Of a stretch of DNA of 64,000 bases, positions 61,511-64,000 are shown piece after piece. The number at the start of each line of letters is the position of its first letter. The stretch's first letter is position 1. Below the pieces are notes generated by a model. That model did no database searches, was not told the origin of the DNA, and saw nothing but the letters and a program-made list of their open reading frames with translations. Origin of the DNA: Agaribacillus sp965228415 (lineage in GTDB: Bacteria > Bacteroidota > Bacteroidia > Cytophagales > Cyclobacteriaceae); the NCBI GenBank assembly GCA_965228415.1, contig OZ245814.1:8308001-8372000 (forward strand), given 5' to 3'. The position numbers were made by a program, and so were the translations under genes.

Positions 61511-62665
61511 ATGAATGCACATAAGAATATTGAAAAAGACTATAAAAAATGGGTTTTGTTTAACAATTTACTAGGTGACTTTCAAAACCTCTACGAATTA
61601 TACACAGCGGTTGACACCAGGCAAAGCAAGGGCGGGGTTTCATTTCATGAAGAGCTTCTTGAGAGTGATACCAGGTTCACGGTTGTGCAGGAAGGTAATG
61701 GTGCAACGCTGGAACTTATTGGTGAAGCGGATAGAAAAAGATTCCTGGAGTACCTCGTTCAACTCTATTTTCCAAACCAGGAAATTGAGGAATGGTATCA
61801 AACCAAAATTGGTGAAAAAGAAAAATCGGTCAATCACTCGATTTCAGAGCGACGTACATCCGATAGCAATGCCTTTAATAATTCAAACAAATTTAGCATT
61901 CACTCAAATGAGTCAAAGTATTATAATATCAGAGTTTTTTTTAGTGTCTGTTTTTATCTGGCTGTTTTAGCATTTGTGGTCAGTTCATTTCTTACTTCTG
62001 TCATGGCCGGGGTGATGGTGGTGCTCTCAATAGCGGCGATTATTTTATTGCTGGCACTTCTCAGAAGAGTCGGCCAGGGTTTTTTCATTGGTATAATGAA
62101 GGGCGGTGCTGTCAAAATTAATGAACAGCAATACCCGGAGATATTCCAAATTGTTAAAAATCAGGCTAAAGAGATCGGGTTAGCGGAAATACCTGAGGTA
62201 TACGTATCATCGGGGCACTTCAATGCTTTTGTAACCAAACTAGCCAGAAAAAAATACCTGATGTTGTTTTCGGAAGTGATAGAAACCGCTTTGAAAGGAG
62301 ATTTTGAGATCCTTAAATTTATAGTGGGGCATGAACTGGGGCACTTGAAAAGGCGTCACCTGAATAAGGAAACATGGCTGGCTCCATCGTCGTTAATACC
62401 GTTCCTTAAACAGGCTCATTCAAGGGCATGTGAGTATACCTGTGATAGAATCGGTCACCACTTTTCAAAACAAGGCTCAGTTGAGGGTATTCTGATCCTG
62501 GCCACTGGTAAAGAAATTCATTCCAAAATAAATGTTGACAGATACATTGAAGATGCCAATTCAGACGACAGTTTTTGGGTTTGGTTCAGTGAAAAATTCT
62601 TAAGCCATCCTTATACATTCAAACGTTTATCCCAAATAAAAAAATATGAACAGGTTGGATACTGA
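61511..62665 (+). CDS. M48-family zinc metallopeptidase with membrane segments
   Basis: The ATG at 61511 is taken, because the TTG at 61502 is a less likely start. The 384-residue protein has a cytoplasmic-looking N-terminal part with charged helices to about residue 145. Two membrane segments follow (VFFSVCFYLAVLAFVVSSFL and AGVMVVLSIAAIILLLALL), then the peptidase domain with KFIVGHELGHLKRRHLNKE. The HELGH motif supplies zinc ligands and the catalytic Glu, and HSRACEYTCDR gives the distal Glu. It resembles HtpX-like M48B proteins. Role probably membrane-protein quality control. Confidence 0.88.
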   Translation: MNAHKNIEKDYKKWVLFNNLLGDFQNLYELYTAVDTRQSKGGVSFHEELLESDTRFTVVQEGNGATLELIGEADRKRFLEYLVQLYFPNQEIEEWYQTKIGEKEKSVNHSISERRTSDSNAFNNSNKFSIHSNESKYYNIRVFFSVCFYLAVLAFVVSSFLTSVMAGVMVVLSIAAIILLLALLRRVGQGFFIGIMKGGAVKINEQQYPEIFQIVKNQAKEIGLAEIPEVYVSSGHFNAFVTKLARKKYLMLFSEVIETALKGDFEILKFIVGHELGHLKRRHLNKETWLAPSSLIPFLKQAHSRACEYTCDRIGHHFSKQGSVEGILILATGKEIHSKINVDRYIEDANSDDSFWVWFSEKFLSHPYTFKRLSQIKKYEQVGY

Positions 62666-62788
62666 ATGCTTGCCACCAAGTTTTTTTAGTTTCCAATGAA
62701 CTTATAATACATCGCCAGTCAAACAATAAAGGCTTACCGGGCAGAAGTCGCACTTGTTATCTCCATTAAATGCGTCCAATCAAAATTG

Positions 62789-63877
62789 TTATAAGCTTGC
62801 TTTTTCTTCAAACAACTCCTTAAGTTTCTTTTTTAAATTATCGCCTCTTATATACCTGGCAATGATTAATCCGTTTTCATCAATTAGAAAATTATCAGGT
62901 AAGTCGCGAACCCCATAAATCATAGCGGCTTCATTATCATAACCTTTTAAATCACTCACATTTTCCCAGGTTAGTCCGTCTTTTTCAATTGCTTTTATCC
63001 AATTTTCCTTTTTTGCGTCTAGTGAAACACCAAAAATCACAAAACCTTTATCTTTGTATCGCTCATATTCCTTGACCAATTCCGGGTTTTCGGCCCGGCA
63101 GGGACCACAGTAGGATGACCAAAATTCCAGTAGCGTATACCTTCCTTTAATTTCAGAAAATCGAATTGGCTGACCATTAATATTTGGCTGCTCAAAGTCA
63201 ACATATTTTTCGCCGACTTGTGGGCTTTTGTTTAATTCAATAAAATGTGTTATTGATTTTCCCTCATCGGTTGCTTGTAATTCTTTATTCATCAGGGAAA
63301 GCAACCTACCGGTTTCTACCGAACCCAACTTTTCTTTGGAATTGGTTAAAATTGTGATGCTTTCATAAGAGTCAGGATAATCTTCGATGAAATTTTTATT
63401 GATTTCTACTTCTTCATCTATCATTTGATTATAAATAACAAAAAGGGAATCCCGGTTGTTATCGGTTACCATTTCCTCGATCCTATTCATTTCTTTGAAA
63501 ATTGAGTCTTTACGACTTAAAAGCAACTCTGCCTCCTTTTGCGTTTTGGAGCCAGCTATTTCACTATTGATCAGATTGCCTTTGTCACCTGTAATATCGA
63601 TTTTATGATTTTCCAGCCAGAACATTCTACGATCCCTCGTGCTTTCTATCATCAACATAACCCTTGTTGGTCTTTCAACTTTTCCTTTAAATTGAAATTT
63701 CTCATTAATTATCATGGTCGAATCAAGAATCGTATTGGTGTCAACGTACATTAAAATGGTGGTACTATCGGGTATATTCCTGGCAACTCCGTCGACTAAG
63801 TAGCCATCTGTGGTATGGTTTTTTTGACAAGAGATTAATATTGCAAAAGTAAGAATGATGCGTCCAATGTTTTTCAT
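62789..63877 (-). CDS. TlpA-like thioredoxin-domain lipoprotein with DUF4369-type N-terminus
   Basis: The ATG at 63877 gives a lipoprotein signal (KNIGRIILTFAILISCQ), so the upstream in-frame codons are discounted. The 362-residue protein has a DUF4369-like beta-rich region at about 25-120 (GYLVDGVARNIPDSTTILMY and FQFKGKVERPTRVMLMIES), a helical linker, and a C-terminal thioredoxin-like domain. In it FWSSYCGPCRAENPELVK carries the CxxC redox site, and RDLPDNFLIDENG the cis-Pro region. It would reduce disulfides in the envelope, for example in cytochrome c or outer-membrane protein maturation. Convergent with the M48 gene, 123-bp gap. Confidence 0.9.
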   Translation of the reverse strand: MKNIGRIILTFAILISCQKNHTTDGYLVDGVARNIPDSTTILMYVDTNTILDSTMIINEKFQFKGKVERPTRVMLMIESTRDRRMFWLENHKIDITGDKGNLINSEIAGSKTQKEAELLLSRKDSIFKEMNRIEEMVTDNNRDSLFVIYNQMIDEEVEINKNFIEDYPDSYESITILTNSKEKLGSVETGRLLSLMNKELQATDEGKSITHFIELNKSPQVGEKYVDFEQPNINGQPIRFSEIKGRYTLLEFWSSYCGPCRAENPELVKEYERYKDKGFVIFGVSLDAKKENWIKAIEKDGLTWENVSDLKGYDNEAAMIYGVRDLPDNFLIDENGLIIARYIRGDNLKKKLKELFEEKASL

Positions 63878-64000
63878 AAATGATGGTGTGGTTTCCATGT
63901 AACGTTTAGGGTAAGATGTATTTCAGGGTATTTTTACACTTGGTTGTGCACGGTTTTTCTCCTTCTAAATATATGAAATAGTTTTATTTTCACTGAGTCC

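Overview
The window looks like a chromosomal segment of a Bacteroidota bacterium, most likely a polysaccharide-degrading Cytophagia-type organism. The support is two SusC/SusD-type nutrient uptake loci, many signal-peptide lipoproteins, Tat-exported Gfo/Idh/MocA oxidoreductases, a TlpA-like protein with a DUF4369-type N-terminus, TAnnTTTG-type -7 promoter boxes and moderately AT-rich intergenic DNA. No rRNA, CRISPR array or intact transposon was found. The species cannot be named from this sequence.

Layout. (1) 1-4.9 kb: tail of a polysaccharide utilisation locus (PUL): a SusD-like protein cut by the window edge, a GH110-type alpha-galactosidase and a lipoprotein serine hydrolase. (2) 5.1-5.8 kb: tRNA-Ser(GCT) and tRNA-Pro(TGG), with a broken S23-type four-helix-bundle gene between them. 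(3) 5.8-12.6 kb, minus strand: a single-module fully reducing type I polyketide synthase (KS-AT-DH-ER-KR-ACP), followed 4 bases downstream by a decayed type II thioesterase gene. (4) 12.6-24.3 kb: an accessory zone of single small genes (DinB-like, cupin, lipoproteins, a beta-helix protein, two PD40/TolB-like proteins, GNAT, a redoxin-like protein, an alpha/beta hydrolase). Several families of degenerate dispersed repeats separate them, and three 22-bp iterons look like an IS21-type end. (5) 24.3-30.6 kb: an exported sugar-oxidoreductase/isomerase operon, a TIM-barrel lipoprotein, a haloalkane dehalogenase-like enzyme and a TfoX-like protein. (6) 30.8-40.5 kb: a glycosyltransferase, an exported archaemetzincin-like protease, a four-gene minus-strand operon of unknown envelope proteins, and a plus-strand operon of one soluble and two membrane proteins plus a possible coupled 51-residue ORF. 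(7) 40.5-62.7 kb: an M20 amidohydrolase, then a second PUL with a DUF4861 lipoprotein, a divergent AraC regulator, SusC, SusD, GH105, KduI, a frameshifted hexuronate transporter, an unassigned large lipoprotein, and GH120 and GH29 on the opposite strand. An MFS transporter and an M48 peptidase follow. (8) 62.8-63.9 kb: a TlpA-like lipoprotein.

How the genes fit together. The second PUL reads as a pathway for a uronate-containing glycan that also carries xylose and fucose. SusC/SusD would import oligomers, GH120 and GH29 would trim xylosyl and fucosyl units, GH105 would remove the unsaturated uronyl end left by a lyase, KduI would isomerise the released keto-uronate, and the ExuT-like transporter would carry uronate. 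No recognised lyase is present, so the unassigned protein at 52920-54869 is the main candidate for a new backbone-cleaving enzyme. The transporter frameshift, the stop-containing thioesterase and the stop-containing S23 gene show that parts of the window are decaying or have been sequenced with indels.
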